Assembly (NCBI GenBank): GCA_964522165.1
Contig: CAZFVV010000003.1
Location: 1 to 64,000 of the forward strand
Length of the DNA: 64,000 nt
Reading direction: 5' to 3'
Source of the DNA: JABWBP01 sp964522165
GTDB lineage: Bacteria > Calditrichota > Calditrichia > RBG-13-44-9 > J075
Made by a program: the position numbers and the translations under genes. The notes under the pieces are model-generated. The model did not search any database and was not told the origin of the DNA. It was given only the letters and a program-made list of their open reading frames with translations. Numbering within the stretch: the stretch's first letter is position 1; each line of letters opens with the position of its first letter. Shown here in pieces: positions 28,903 through 38,540 of the stretch.

Positions 28903-31900
28903 ATGGAAACAATCCCTAAAAAAAGCCTGATAATTGTTGTTTTTTGCCTGCTCTTCGGCAGCGCCTTTTCCCAGCAATATAACGAAAGCAACGACTTCTC
29001 CTACGCCCTGAAACTCTACAACGAGGGCTTTTTCGACATTGCGGCGCAGCAGTTTTCGCTGTTCCTCAACCGCTATCCCGGCAGCGAGCGGTTGGCGGAC
29101 GCCCGCTACTACTACGGTGACGCGCTTTACAAGCTCAACGACGTCGAGAACGCCCGGATCGAATTCCAGGGACTGGCGGTGAGTTTCCCGGAGCACAGCC
29201 GCGCCCCCCAGGCCTGGCTGATGGTGGGGGATTGCTACCGCAAGCTCAACAAAACCGAGGAAGCCGCCAAAGCTTACGAAACCGTAAAAATTCTCTATCC
29301 CGCCAACGCCCTGGCCCCCGGCGCGCTTCTGAAGGCGGCGGAATGCTATATGGAGGTCAACCAGCTTAGCCGCGCGGAGCAGATTACCAAAGAATTCCTG
29401 GATCGCTACGTGGAATCCTCCGAGTATCCCCGGGGGCGGATCGTTTACGGAAAAGTGCTGCTGCAAATGCAGGAGTTGGAACGCGCCGGCCAGCAATTCC
29501 AGAAAGTGTACGAGCTGACCGATAACAAAGCCTTCCGGGCGGAGGCGAAATTAGGCGAGGCCACGGTGTATCGCCAACTGGGATTGAATACCCGCGCGGT
29601 TTCCGCTTTGCAAGAGATTATCAAGACCAACCCCGGCAGCGACCCCGCTTACCAGGCGCTGGCCATGCTCACCCAAATCTACCAGGAAGGCCGGGAGTGG
29701 GATAGCGCCATCGCTTTGCTGCGCAAGGAATCCGCCGCCTACACTGCTACGGAGCCGAAAAACCATCTGAAGCTCCTGCAAGCGCAAACCTTTTTCCTGA
29801 AAGGAGACTACTTCAACGCCCGCAAAGCGCTTCAGGAAATACCCTCAAGCGCGCCGGGTGATCTGTCCCTTAAAGCGCAATTCTACACCGCCTGCTGCGA
29901 CCTGGAAGAAAAACAACTCAACGCGGCGGAAAACGGCTTCAAAACTGTGCTGAAAACTATCGAGGAAACCGGGCGGGGGGGGGAATTCCAAAGCGCGGCG
30001 CTGTACAACCTCGCCGATTTGCAATTCACGCTGGGCAATTTTCAGCAGGCGCGGAATTATCTCAACCAGTTTGCCGCTCTCAGCCCTAATGATCCGGGCC
30101 TGGAGCAGCTTCACAAACGCCTGGTAGAGCTGGCGCTGCGGCAAAAAACCCTGCTGGCCGCAGTGGATGAACTTCAGCGCTTCCGCGGCGCTTATCCCAA
30201 CTCTGCCTATCGCGATGATTTGCTTTACCAGACCGGCAAGGCGTTTTTCCGGGAAGGCCAGTATGATCGCAGCCTGCCGTTTTTCCAGCAAGTCAGCGAT
30301 GAGTATGTATGTTCCGCAGCCTGGGATTCCAGCAATGCTTTTATCGAATTTATTGCCACATATTTCCAGGCCGGGCAGCAAACCGGCGTTACCGAACTGG
30401 CCAAACTGCTGGGCAAGATGCTCACCGGGGTAGAACGCCGCTCCTTGATGTTCGAGCTGGGCAAGCTCTACCTCAGCGATTTGAAGGATTATGAAGAGGC
30501 GGCGAAAATTTTCGAGCACTACGTCAGCGAATCCCGCGACGATTCCGCGGCGATTGGGGAAGGGCTGTACTACTTAGGCGAAAGTTATTTGAAATTGGCG
30601 GAGTACCGGCGCTTTTTGCGGCTCCCGGAGGAAAATTACACCCTCAAAGCGGAGGAAACCCTCAAGCAGGCCATGGGCGCAATTCGATATGCCCCGCGCC
30701 CCGATACCCTCACTTACCGCTTTCTGAGCCTGACCGCTCCCGCGGAAACCACCCCGCCGGATAAGCTGTTAGCGTTCTGGCAGCGCTTCGAGGAGGCCTA
30801 TCCCCGTTCCGCCCTGCTGCCACAAGTGCAGCTTCAACTGGCGGAGGTTTTGGCGTCCTCCGGCAATTCCGATCAGGCGCTCATTTACCTCGACCGGGTG
30901 ATTACCGCCCGAAAAGATTATTTCGCCGCCGGAAAAGCGTTTTGGAAGAAAGCGGAGCTTCTCGCTGCCCGGGGAAATGAGAGCGAGGCGATCCAAACCC
31001 TGAAGGATTTCCTCTTAGAATACACCCGGCATCCCTACCAGGCCCGGGCGTATCAAAAATTAGCCGACTACCAGGCCGTGGCGGGAGATTTCCCCACCGC
31101 AGCCAAATTTTTAGAACGCCTGGTAGAATTGTTCAATTATTCCGATGAAGCGGAACCGGCGCAGGCGCAAATCACAGATTATCACATTCGCAGCGGGGAG
31201 TATGCCAAAGCGCTGGCCTACGTGGAACCGAAAATCAATGGTTACAAAGCCCCGGGAGACCCGGTAATTCGCCAGTACCTGGCAACGCCCCCGGCCCCGT
31301 TTTATTTTTACGCCGGGAAAGCCTACTATCAGAAGGAAGAGTACCGCCCCGCACGCCACCGGCTGCTGGCCTATCTCAATTCCACCCACGACGGGGCACA
31401 CCAAAACGAATCCTTGCTGCTGTTAGGCAAAATGGCCCAGGAAGACGGCGAGCCGGACGCCGCCCTGGTGCAGTACGCCCTGGTGAAACAGGACGGGGAT
31501 AGTGTATTTTTCTATCAAGCAAATCAAAATGCAGCCGATATTTTATTTAGCCAGGGGAAATTTGCCGAAGCGTACCAAAAATATGAGCTGGCCGGTTCCC
31601 TGGCGCCGGGAGCGGATCAAAAGTTGTACCTGGATACCCAGAAACTGCGCTGCCTGGTTAACCAGGGGAAAAAAAGCACCTATGAATCTCAACTTGGCGC
31701 ATTCAAGAAGGCGTACGAAAAGAATCCACAGTTGAAAAATTCCCTGGCCGCGCTGGAATACGAGAACGCGAAAGCGGTATATAACGAAAAGCTCTTTGAT
31801 AAAGCGATCAACTACTGCAAAACGGTTTTGAGCAAGTACAAAACCAGCGAGTACGCCGATGACGCGCAGTACCTGATCGTTCGCTCTTACGCAACCCTGA

Positions 31901-32574
31901 ACCGGGAAAAAGAGGCGCTGAAAGAATTCGAGCAATTCCTCAAAGAATTTCCCGGCAGCCCGTTGTTAGCGGAGGTCTATCTGGTGATTGCCCAGGTACA
32001 CTTCCGGGCCGAGCGCAGCGACGCCGGATTGGAGGCGGTGCGCAAAGCGGTGGAGACGGCTTCTCAGCCGGAAACGAAAAAGACCGCCTTAACCATGCTT
32101 ATCAGCACCTACAAGGGCCTGGGATTGTGGGACGGGGTGCTGACCGCTTCCCGGGAGTACCTGGCCGCTTACCCCAACGCAAGCGACGTGATGGATAAGA
32201 AAATTTCCATAGGAATCGCCCTCAGCCGCCTGAACCGCTATACCGATGCAATCGATTACTTGCAGTCTCTGAAGTTTGAAGTGAGCAGCGAGCAGGAGCC
32301 GGAAATCCAGTTTTACATCGGGGAAGCGTATTTCAATTCCGGGCAGTATGAGAATGCGATCAACGAATTTGTCAAGATTCCCCTGCTCTCGCAAAAAACC
32401 AAATTGCAGTGGGAAGCCAGCGCCTTCTACTATGCCGGCCAGTGCTACGAGCGCCTGGGCCGCAAGAGCGACGCCATTCGCATGTACCAGGAAATCGTCA
32501 ATCGTCCCGGCATTGAATATGACCTGAAGCGCCAGGCGCAGCAGTTGATCGATAAGTTGAACAGTCTGAATTAG
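28903..32574 (+). CDS. Large secreted TPR-repeat protein
   Basis: A 1223-aa exported protein: a signal peptide (cut near AFSQ, about 23-24) and then almost nothing but tetratricopeptide repeats. Early repeats follow the BamD/YbgF style (YPGSERLADARYYYGDALYK). Late repeats include FPGSPLLAEVYLVIAQ and PEIQFYIGEAYFNSGQY. Such proteins serve as periplasmic scaffolds for outer membrane or cell envelope assemblies. It begins 84 bp after the helicase and is followed by another TPR-containing lipoprotein, so the pair may work together. The specific partner is unknown. Confidence 0.85.
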   Translation: METIPKKSLIIVVFCLLFGSAFSQQYNESNDFSYALKLYNEGFFDIAAQQFSLFLNRYPGSERLADARYYYGDALYKLNDVENARIEFQGLAVSFPEHSRAPQAWLMVGDCYRKLNKTEEAAKAYETVKILYPANALAPGALLKAAECYMEVNQLSRAEQITKEFLDRYVESSEYPRGRIVYGKVLLQMQELERAGQQFQKVYELTDNKAFRAEAKLGEATVYRQLGLNTRAVSALQEIIKTNPGSDPAYQALAMLTQIYQEGREWDSAIALLRKESAAYTATEPKNHLKLLQAQTFFLKGDYFNARKALQEIPSSAPGDLSLKAQFYTACCDLEEKQLNAAENGFKTVLKTIEETGRGGEFQSAALYNLADLQFTLGNFQQARNYLNQFAALSPNDPGLEQLHKRLVELALRQKTLLAAVDELQRFRGAYPNSAYRDDLLYQTGKAFFREGQYDRSLPFFQQVSDEYVCSAAWDSSNAFIEFIATYFQAGQQTGVTELAKLLGKMLTGVERRSLMFELGKLYLSDLKDYEEAAKIFEHYVSESRDDSAAIGEGLYYLGESYLKLAEYRRFLRLPEENYTLKAEETLKQAMGAIRYAPRPDTLTYRFLSLTAPAETTPPDKLLAFWQRFEEAYPRSALLPQVQLQLAEVLASSGNSDQALIYLDRVITARKDYFAAGKAFWKKAELLAARGNESEAIQTLKDFLLEYTRHPYQARAYQKLADYQAVAGDFPTAAKFLERLVELFNYSDEAEPAQAQITDYHIRSGEYAKALAYVEPKINGYKAPGDPVIRQYLATPPAPFYFYAGKAYYQKEEYRPARHRLLAYLNSTHDGAHQNESLLLLGKMAQEDGEPDAALVQYALVKQDGDSVFFYQANQNAADILFSQGKFAEAYQKYELAGSLAPGADQKLYLDTQKLRCLVNQGKKSTYESQLGAFKKAYEKNPQLKNSLAALEYENAKAVYNEKLFDKAINYCKTVLSKYKTSEYADDAQYLIVRSYATLNREKEALKEFEQFLKEFPGSPLLAEVYLVIAQVHFRAERSDAGLEAVRKAVETASQPETKKTALTMLISTYKGLGLWDGVLTASREYLAAYPNASDVMDKKISIGIALSRLNRYTDAIDYLQSLKFEVSSEQEPEIQFYIGEAYFNSGQYENAINEFVKIPLLSQKTKLQWEASAFYYAGQCYERLGRKSDAIRMYQEIVNRPGIEYDLKRQAQQLIDKLNSLN

Positions 32575-32719
32575 TGTTTGCGTGTTTTGGTGTTCAAGTG
32601 TTTAAGTGTTATAGTGCCACGGCGGGAGAGAGAAGCTTTGCGAAGTTTCCAAAACACTAAAACACCATAATACCTGAACACTCTGAATACCTGAAGACCT
32701 TGTAAACAGAGGATCGAAT

Positions 32720-34030
32720 ATGAGTAGCACTCTGAAAATTTGTTTCATACTCCTTTCCGCCTATGGGCTGATGAGTTGCGGAAGCTCCAAAAAGATGTCT
32801 GCGGATGACTACAGCCAGCTTCCCGCGCAGGAACGGATTCAATACCTGAACACCCAGGCGGCAAAAAATCCCAACAACGTGGAGCTAAAAAAACAGCTCT
32901 ACCGGGAGTATTTGAACGTGGAAATGCGCCCCCAGGCCGTCCGGGTAATGGAAGACATTCTCCGGTTGGATCCGAACGACGCCGACGTGCTCTTCGAATA
33001 CGGGGAGTTGCAGTACGCCCAGGGAAACAGCAAGGAAGCCTACCAGGCGTTTTTATCAGTGATGCAGGGCGCCAGCGCCGCCAGCTATCAATCCCGGATT
33101 GCCGATTACGTGGCCAGCGGTTACGGAATGCAGCAGGTTACCTTCTCTTCCGAGGACGAGGCGTTTCCGAGCTTTTCGCCGGATGGCCGGAAGCTGCTCT
33201 ACCAGAAAAAAGCAGGCGGCAATTGGGATATCGTGGAATACGATCTCTCCGCCCGCAGCGAAAAAACCCTGGTCTCCACCCCCGCGGATGAAGAATCCCC
33301 GGTGTATTCTCCCGCGGAAGCGAAAATCGTTTATACCACCGACGCCGACGACCGCCGCCCCATCGACGATGCTTACAAAGTACGGGAAATTGTTTCCCGC
33401 AGCCTGGCCGACGGTTTCGTTTCCACCCTCACCCAGACCGTGGCCGACGACTGGCTGCCGCGCTACAGCCGTGACGGCGCTTACATCGTTTTCGTCTCCG
33501 ACCGCAACGACCTGCGCAAAGTCTCCTATGACGCCAAACAGAGCGACATCTTCATCATGGAGAGCGGCGGGGCTTTCCAGCGCCAATTGACCAACTCCCC
33601 GGCCAACGAAGGGGGAGCCTGCTTCAGCGCGGATGATAAGCGCATTCTCTTCCATTCCGACCGCAACGGGCAGTACGACATTTTTGAAATGCGCGCCGAC
33701 GGCAAGCAGGTAATGACCATTATCGACAACCCCAACGGCAACGACGTCAATCCCTTTGCCTCGGCAGACGGGCAATACCTGACTTTCGTATCCGACCGCG
33801 ACGGCAATTTTGAGATCTATCTGGCTCGCAGCGACGGCTCCCAGCAGGAACGGCTGACCTTCGACCCGGGAGTGGACGCCAACCCGGTCTTCTCTCCCGA
33901 TGGAAAATCCATCGCCTTTCATTCCAACCGCAACGGGAATTACAATATCTTCCTGATTAATTTGAGCGCCTCTTCCGGCGTCTTGACCAGCAGCGACCTG
34001 ATCAGCCGTTTAAGCGACCTGGCGAAATAA
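32720..34030 (+). CDS. TPR plus TolB-like (PD40/WD40-like) lipoprotein
   Basis: A 436-aa lipoprotein: signal with lipobox LMSC (Cys20), a short TPR region (about 40-125; PNNVELKKQLYREYL, LDPNDADVLFEYGEL), then a C-terminal six-bladed propeller (about 140-430). The blades have the PD40 pattern FSPDGRKLLYQ, FHSDRNGQYDIF, FSPDGKSIAFHSNRNG as in TolB. The combination TPR-propeller resembles OmpA-associated PD40 proteins of Bacteroidota. GAGG precedes the ATG. The strong terminator at 34056-34088 ends this transcript. Confidence 0.85.
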   Translation: MSSTLKICFILLSAYGLMSCGSSKKMSADDYSQLPAQERIQYLNTQAAKNPNNVELKKQLYREYLNVEMRPQAVRVMEDILRLDPNDADVLFEYGELQYAQGNSKEAYQAFLSVMQGASAASYQSRIADYVASGYGMQQVTFSSEDEAFPSFSPDGRKLLYQKKAGGNWDIVEYDLSARSEKTLVSTPADEESPVYSPAEAKIVYTTDADDRRPIDDAYKVREIVSRSLADGFVSTLTQTVADDWLPRYSRDGAYIVFVSDRNDLRKVSYDAKQSDIFIMESGGAFQRQLTNSPANEGGACFSADDKRILFHSDRNGQYDIFEMRADGKQVMTIIDNPNGNDVNPFASADGQYLTFVSDRDGNFEIYLARSDGSQQERLTFDPGVDANPVFSPDGKSIAFHSNRNGNYNIFLINLSASSGVLTSSDLISRLSDLAK

Positions 34031-34055
34031 AAATACAATTTACGCAACGCCCCCC

Positions 34056-34088
34056 CAAAAAAAGCCGCCTCATCCGGGCGGCTTTTTT
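34056..34088 (+). terminator. Rho-independent terminator
   Basis: A-run, stem AGCCGCC / GGCGGCT with a 7-base loop, and a run of six T. It follows the TolB-like gene by 25 bp. The A-run on the left makes it potentially bidirectional. Confidence 0.85.
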
Positions 34089-34089
34089 A

Positions 34090-34246
34090 CTGCAAAGGCG
34101 CTAAGACGCATAGTATCTATAGGATGGAGCATTTCTTTCGGGTTTTCTCCGAAGAAGCCGCTTCGCGGGCGGCTTTGCGAGAAAATTTAAGTTTTTGACT
34201 GTTCGCAGTATAAAATCCTCAATTTATGCACGCGTGCAGTATATAT
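34090..34246 (+). repeat. Dispersed intergenic repeat, copy B
   Basis: Second copy of the element at 5172-5300, on the same strand and again in an intergenic position. It contains an additional palindromic segment of about 30 bp (GAAGCCGCTTCGCGGGCGGC region, 34151-34174) missing from copy A. A possible degenerate third tail (CTCATTTATGACCGCG...AGTATAT) occurs at about 58203-58232. Confidence 0.65.
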
Positions 34247-34398
34247 TTAAGATTGCCACACTTTAGCGGCGGCGGCTAATAGTTAAGCCCCGCAAACCAT
34301 TTTTTTATTCATTTTGAAACCTCGCTCCTTTTCTGTTAATTTCCGACCCTATATCGAACCAAAACAAGGACATCAACCTTATCCCCAAGGAGAACCCC

Positions 34399-36147
34399 AT
34401 GCATCGCGTTACGGTGTTGTGCGTTGTACTGATTTTGTCAATCCTGACTATCGCAGTTGCCCAAAAAATCGAAGTCACCGGTTCCCAGCACTCGGAAATC
34501 CAGTACCGCCTGGAACAGGATATCGAACCGTTCCCGGGGCTAAAAGAATTGTATGTCAGCTTCGTGGTACCTTCCAGTTTCCAATCGCAAACCTATTCCC
34601 AGCAAATATCGGATCTGAATTTTGAACTGCTGCCCTCTCCCGGCGACCAGAAAAATGAAACCGACGCCCGGGGCAACCAGATCCGCACCTATACCTGGAC
34701 TAATCCTTCCGGCGCCGTCAGAGCGGCGGTTACCTTCCGCGCCGCCAACCGGGTGCAATTGGGCGCTCTGCAGGACGACGGAACCCCCTTCCCGATGCGC
34801 AATCTCTCTCCAGAGGTCAATATTTTCCTTCAACCGACCGCCCAGGTGCAGTCCGACCATCCCGCCATTCAGGACAAAGCGAAGGAGTTGACCACCTCCG
34901 CCCGGACCGCCTACCAGGCCTGCCAGAATATCCTCTACTGGGTGGTGGAGCACATGCAGTACGTGCTGATCCCGGAGCAATACGACGCCATGTATTCGTT
35001 TGCTTACGGCAAGGGGAATTGCCAGAATTACAGCCACCTGGCCGCGGCGCTGATGCGCGCCTCCGGCATTCCCGCTCGGATTGTAAACGGCATTACCCTG
35101 GACCGCCCCTACACCTTGCAGGCGGACGACGGGCAGTATCAATTTGAAATGGCCCGCGGGCGGCACTCCTGGATCGAGGTGTATTTTCCCGGCAGCGGCT
35201 GGCTGCCCTTCGATCCCCAGCAGTCCGAATTTTTTGTCAGCAACCGCTACGTGCGTATCGAAATCGGGGTGGACAACGAGGAGAGCGTCAACGACGGGCT
35301 GGTGCGCTGGCGGCAAACCTCCGGCAGCGCGCGCCAGAATCCCAAATTAGAAGAGGTTATCGAAACCAGCTTCGTTCGCGATGACGTCAGCCTGAATGGA
35401 AAACGTATGGCCGGGGTCGATAAAATAGTGCTGGGGCCGCCCCTGGCCTCCGTCGCCGTTCCGCCCCTGGCCGCGGCAGAGGAAGAAAAGAAGCAGGAAC
35501 CTGAACCGGAACCTCGGCCGGAACCGGAACCTAAAACGACAGAACCGGCGGCAGCGGAAACCGATTACAGCAAACTAATTTATAGCGAACCTTTTGTGTA
35601 CGGGAATCTGGATTTTCCGGAGGGAGTTGATTTTGCCTTCCCGCGCCAGGCCAGCAGCGGCCAGACCCAGGATTCCTACCAGTTGCAGCGCAGCTTTTTG
35701 GTGGAGACCGCAGAATACGTGACCAGCCAGACCCAGTTTGCCCAGTGCGTGGTGCTAAAGGAACCGATCCGCCTGGAAAAGATCGGCCTGGCGATGCACA
35801 ATTTTGGCGGCAGCGGTTACTTGTGGCTGGAGCTTAGCGAAGACGAAAACGGCAAGCCCGGCCCCACCGCCGTTTCCACTCGCAAAATTCCCCTGCAATA
35901 TATTCTCACCCGGGAGGGCTACCAGTGGGTGGATTTTCCTTTCGAGGGCATTGTACTGTCCCCCGGGCGCTACTGGTTCTTCCTGAATTTCTCCGGGGGG
36001 CCGATTGTCAACTGGTTTTACAGCTACGGCAAGCCGGTCGGCCCGGCGGACGGTACCCGCGCCCGGGCGCTGGGGGCGGGCGACTGGCCGACGATTTTGT
36101 CCTTTGAGTTCAACTACCGGGTGAGCGGCAAGGCGGTGAAGAAGTGA
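34399..36147 (+). CDS. Secreted transglutaminase-like protease-fold protein
   Basis: A 582-aa exported protein with a signal peptide (cut near AVAQ, about 22). The transglutaminase-core domain (about 170-285) has its catalytic Cys in GKGNCQNYSHL, His in RGRHSWIEVYF and Asp in WLPFDP. Members of this family act as cysteine peptidases or transglutaminases outside the cytoplasm. A proline/glutamate-rich linker (about 355-385) of EP repeats separates it from a C-terminal beta-rich domain (about 395-582) of unknown role. AAGGAG sits 5-6 bp before the ATG. No substrate can be inferred from the context. Confidence 0.85.
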   Translation: MHRVTVLCVVLILSILTIAVAQKIEVTGSQHSEIQYRLEQDIEPFPGLKELYVSFVVPSSFQSQTYSQQISDLNFELLPSPGDQKNETDARGNQIRTYTWTNPSGAVRAAVTFRAANRVQLGALQDDGTPFPMRNLSPEVNIFLQPTAQVQSDHPAIQDKAKELTTSARTAYQACQNILYWVVEHMQYVLIPEQYDAMYSFAYGKGNCQNYSHLAAALMRASGIPARIVNGITLDRPYTLQADDGQYQFEMARGRHSWIEVYFPGSGWLPFDPQQSEFFVSNRYVRIEIGVDNEESVNDGLVRWRQTSGSARQNPKLEEVIETSFVRDDVSLNGKRMAGVDKIVLGPPLASVAVPPLAAAEEEKKQEPEPEPRPEPEPKTTEPAAAETDYSKLIYSEPFVYGNLDFPEGVDFAFPRQASSGQTQDSYQLQRSFLVETAEYVTSQTQFAQCVVLKEPIRLEKIGLAMHNFGGSGYLWLELSEDENGKPGPTAVSTRKIPLQYILTREGYQWVDFPFEGIVLSPGRYWFFLNFSGGPIVNWFYSYGKPVGPADGTRARALGAGDWPTILSFEFNYRVSGKAVKK

Positions 36148-36197
36148 TCGATGTGTATCCGGATCATTCACAAACCGGGAACCTGGTGAAACGATAA

Positions 36198-36821
36198 ATG
36201 GGCGGCAGCGGCAATAAACCCCTGCTTATTTTTGCCCACCGCGGCGAGGCCCAGGAATTCCTGCAACGACTGCCCTTTCAAGCGGCAGATACCGAATTCA
36301 AAGGATTTTATGAAACGGAAGAGCGGTTGCTGCTCCTCTGCGGGGAAGGATTGCAGGCCGTAGAAGAGCGGCTGTCCGCGTTGCTCGGCGCGTTCGGGAA
36401 GAACATTTCCCTGGTCCTCAACCTCGGCATTGCCGGCAGTCTCTCCGATTCGCTCACCGCGGGGGAGATTTACCCCATCCGCGCGGTTTACCGCGAGCCG
36501 GAGGGGGGGCAGGCGTTCCCTGCTTTCCGCAGCGCAGACCCGAACGCCAAAATAGACTGCATTTCCGCCGTAAAGCGCGTGCTTATCCGCGATTACGTCC
36601 GACGCCTGGCGCCTTTTGCCGCCATCGTTGACCGGGAGCTTTGGGCGATTGCCTCCCTGTGCGCCCGACAGGGGATTCCCTTCCGTTCCTGCAAACTCAT
36701 CAGCGACCGCGCCGGGGTGGATACATCCACGGTAGATTACAAAGCCCGCGCCCGGCAATTCAGCGAGCAGCTTTTTGATTTTTACACCACACACCTCCGC
36801 ACCATCGAACCCCAACCGTAA
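36198..36821 (+). CDS. Nucleoside phosphorylase/nucleosidase family protein (MTAN or futalosine hydrolase-like)
   Basis: A 207-aa protein of the PNP/UDP phosphorylase superfamily. Visible features: the N-terminal strand and PLLIFAHRGEA start, the central LVLNLGIAGSL loop, the VDRELWAIA segment in the position of the (V/D)xE ribose-binding motif, and the C-terminal LISDRAG where the catalytic Asp lies. It would cleave the glycosidic bond of a purine nucleoside such as 5'-methylthioadenosine, S-adenosylhomocysteine or futalosine. The exact substrate is undecided. The ribosome binding site is weak. Confidence 0.8.
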   Translation: MGGSGNKPLLIFAHRGEAQEFLQRLPFQAADTEFKGFYETEERLLLLCGEGLQAVEERLSALLGAFGKNISLVLNLGIAGSLSDSLTAGEIYPIRAVYREPEGGQAFPAFRSADPNAKIDCISAVKRVLIRDYVRRLAPFAAIVDRELWAIASLCARQGIPFRSCKLISDRAGVDTSTVDYKARARQFSEQLFDFYTTHLRTIEPQP

Positions 36822-36879
36822 GGAACTCCTTTTACTTTTCCCTTTTTCCTTTTGCCTTTTTCCTTTATGTTGTACGCCC

Positions 36880-38499
36880 ATGGAAAAATCGCAAAGTAAA
36901 CACGCCGCTTCGCCCTCCTTCGACACCTCCACTCCCTCGCGCCTGGCGGTGAAGATTGCGGCGCTGCTCGGCCTGTCGATGTTCCTGGCCGTGGCGGTCT
37001 CCGGAATGTTCGTCTATCGCAAGAACCTGGAACTGATCCTGATGAACCTGCAAAACCAGTTGCAATTGGCCGCCAATACCATCGCCATCTCCATCGACGG
37101 GGAAATGTATCAACAATTAACAGGGAAAGAATCCGTAAACACCCCGGAATACCGCCAGATTCGCAAGGTGCTGGAGGAATTCGTCGCCTCTAACCGCCAT
37201 TTGGGGTTCGATCCCGAATGCGCCTACACTTTCCGGCGAATTTCGCCGGATTCCCTGGAATTTACCGCCATGCTGCACGACCAGTACGTGGGCAACCGCT
37301 ACCCGGTGCGCCCGGAAATGCTGCCCGCGCTGGAGCGAGGGGAACCCGGCTTCACCGGCATTTATGAAGACGAGAACGGCGTGTGGGTCTCCGCTTACGC
37401 CCCGATCTTCAACCGCAGCCGGGAGATTGTGGGCATCGTGGAAGTAGATTTCAAGGATAACGTGTATTTGATGGCCACGAAGAAGGAGATTTACTGGATC
37501 ATTTTTTTCGCCCTGTTAGGAATCGGCATGGCGGTGCTGATTGCGCTTTTATTGAACCGCGCCATCGCCCGCCCGATCGTGAACATTTCCCGCGCCGCGG
37601 TCCGCTTCTCCGAAGGCGATTTAGACGTCTCCGTGCCGGTTAGCACCCGCGACGAGATCGGCATGTTGGCGCGGGCTTTCAACTACATGGTTAAAGAGAT
37701 CAAAGAGAAAGAAATCATCCGCCGCCAGAACAGGGAGCTGACCGAAGCTTACGCCCGCCTCGACGCCCTGAACCGCTCGTTGCAGGAAGCCAACCGCCTC
37801 AAATCCGAATTTCTGAGCATCGCCGCCCACGATCTGAAAAGCCCCTTGCAGGTGATCGGCGGTTTTGCGGAGCTGATCTCCAATACACCACACCAGCACG
37901 CCGAGGTGTATCGCAACGCGGAGAAAATCCGCAGCGCCGCCCGGCGAATGTTAACCATCATCAATCAACTGTTGGATACCACCGCCATCGAAAGCGGCCG
38001 CTTTACCCTGAACAAGGAGTGGGCCGATCTGGCAGAGTTGGCCCGGGGAGTGGTGGAGCAGAATCGCGCCCTGGCGGAAAGAAAAGAGCAGCGCCTGGCG
38101 TTCTCGGCGGAGAACGGATGCCGGGCGATAGTGGACCCCCGGCGCATCGCCGAAGCGCTCGACAACCTGGTCAATAACGCCATCAAATTCTCTCCCCCCG
38201 GGAAAACCATCTCCGTGGGGGTACAAAAAGCCCCGGAAAAGGGCGGCACAAACGGCGCAGTGCGCCTTCGCGTCGAAGACCAGGGACCGGGCTTGAGCAA
38301 GGAAGACCTTAAAAAACTGTTCGGACAATTCACCCGCCTCTCCGCCCAGCCCACCGGGGGGGAATCCTCCACCGGCCTGGGGCTTTCCATTGTCAAACAG
38401 ATCGTGGAGCTGCACGGCGGCAGGGTGTGGGCGGAAAGCCGCGGCCGCGGCAAGGGCGCGGCATTTATCGTGGAATTGGGGGGCGGGCATAGCGCATAG
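36880..38499 (+). CDS. Membrane sensor histidine kinase (HAMP, HisKA, HATPase_c)
   Basis: A 539-aa sensor kinase. Transmembrane helix 1 (about 23-45) and helix 2 (about 210-230) flank a periplasmic dCache-like sensor region. A HAMP domain follows (about 232-285), then a short coiled coil and a HisKA domain with phosphoacceptor His in IAAHDLKSPLQ. The HATPase contains NLVNNAIKF, VEDQGPGL and GLGLSIVKQIVELHGG. The open frame begins at 36775, overlapping the nucleosidase gene. The first 35 residues of that frame (read from poly-T DNA) look artificial, so ATG 36880 (MEKSQ) is chosen. No response regulator is adjacent; the partner is unknown. Confidence 0.9.
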   Translation: MEKSQSKHAASPSFDTSTPSRLAVKIAALLGLSMFLAVAVSGMFVYRKNLELILMNLQNQLQLAANTIAISIDGEMYQQLTGKESVNTPEYRQIRKVLEEFVASNRHLGFDPECAYTFRRISPDSLEFTAMLHDQYVGNRYPVRPEMLPALERGEPGFTGIYEDENGVWVSAYAPIFNRSREIVGIVEVDFKDNVYLMATKKEIYWIIFFALLGIGMAVLIALLLNRAIARPIVNISRAAVRFSEGDLDVSVPVSTRDEIGMLARAFNYMVKEIKEKEIIRRQNRELTEAYARLDALNRSLQEANRLKSEFLSIAAHDLKSPLQVIGGFAELISNTPHQHAEVYRNAEKIRSAARRMLTIINQLLDTTAIESGRFTLNKEWADLAELARGVVEQNRALAERKEQRLAFSAENGCRAIVDPRRIAEALDNLVNNAIKFSPPGKTISVGVQKAPEKGGTNGAVRLRVEDQGPGLSKEDLKKLFGQFTRLSAQPTGGESSTGLGLSIVKQIVELHGGRVWAESRGRGKGAAFIVELGGGHSA

Positions 38500-38540
38500 G
38501 GCATAGGGCATCACGTTTCACGAATTACGTTTCACTTCCC

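Larger units (their letters stand above)
34031..34398. other. Intergenic region with terminator and repeat copy B
   Basis: 368 bp without a gene. It contains the terminator at 34056-34088, the dispersed repeat copy B at 34090-34246, and the ribosome binding site AAGGAG for the following gene. Confidence 0.7.

Noticed and set aside
36775..36879. Upstream 35-codon extension of the HAMP kinase.
   Set aside because: It is translated from T-rich spacer DNA and overlaps the preceding gene; ATG 36880 gives a normal kinase N-terminus.
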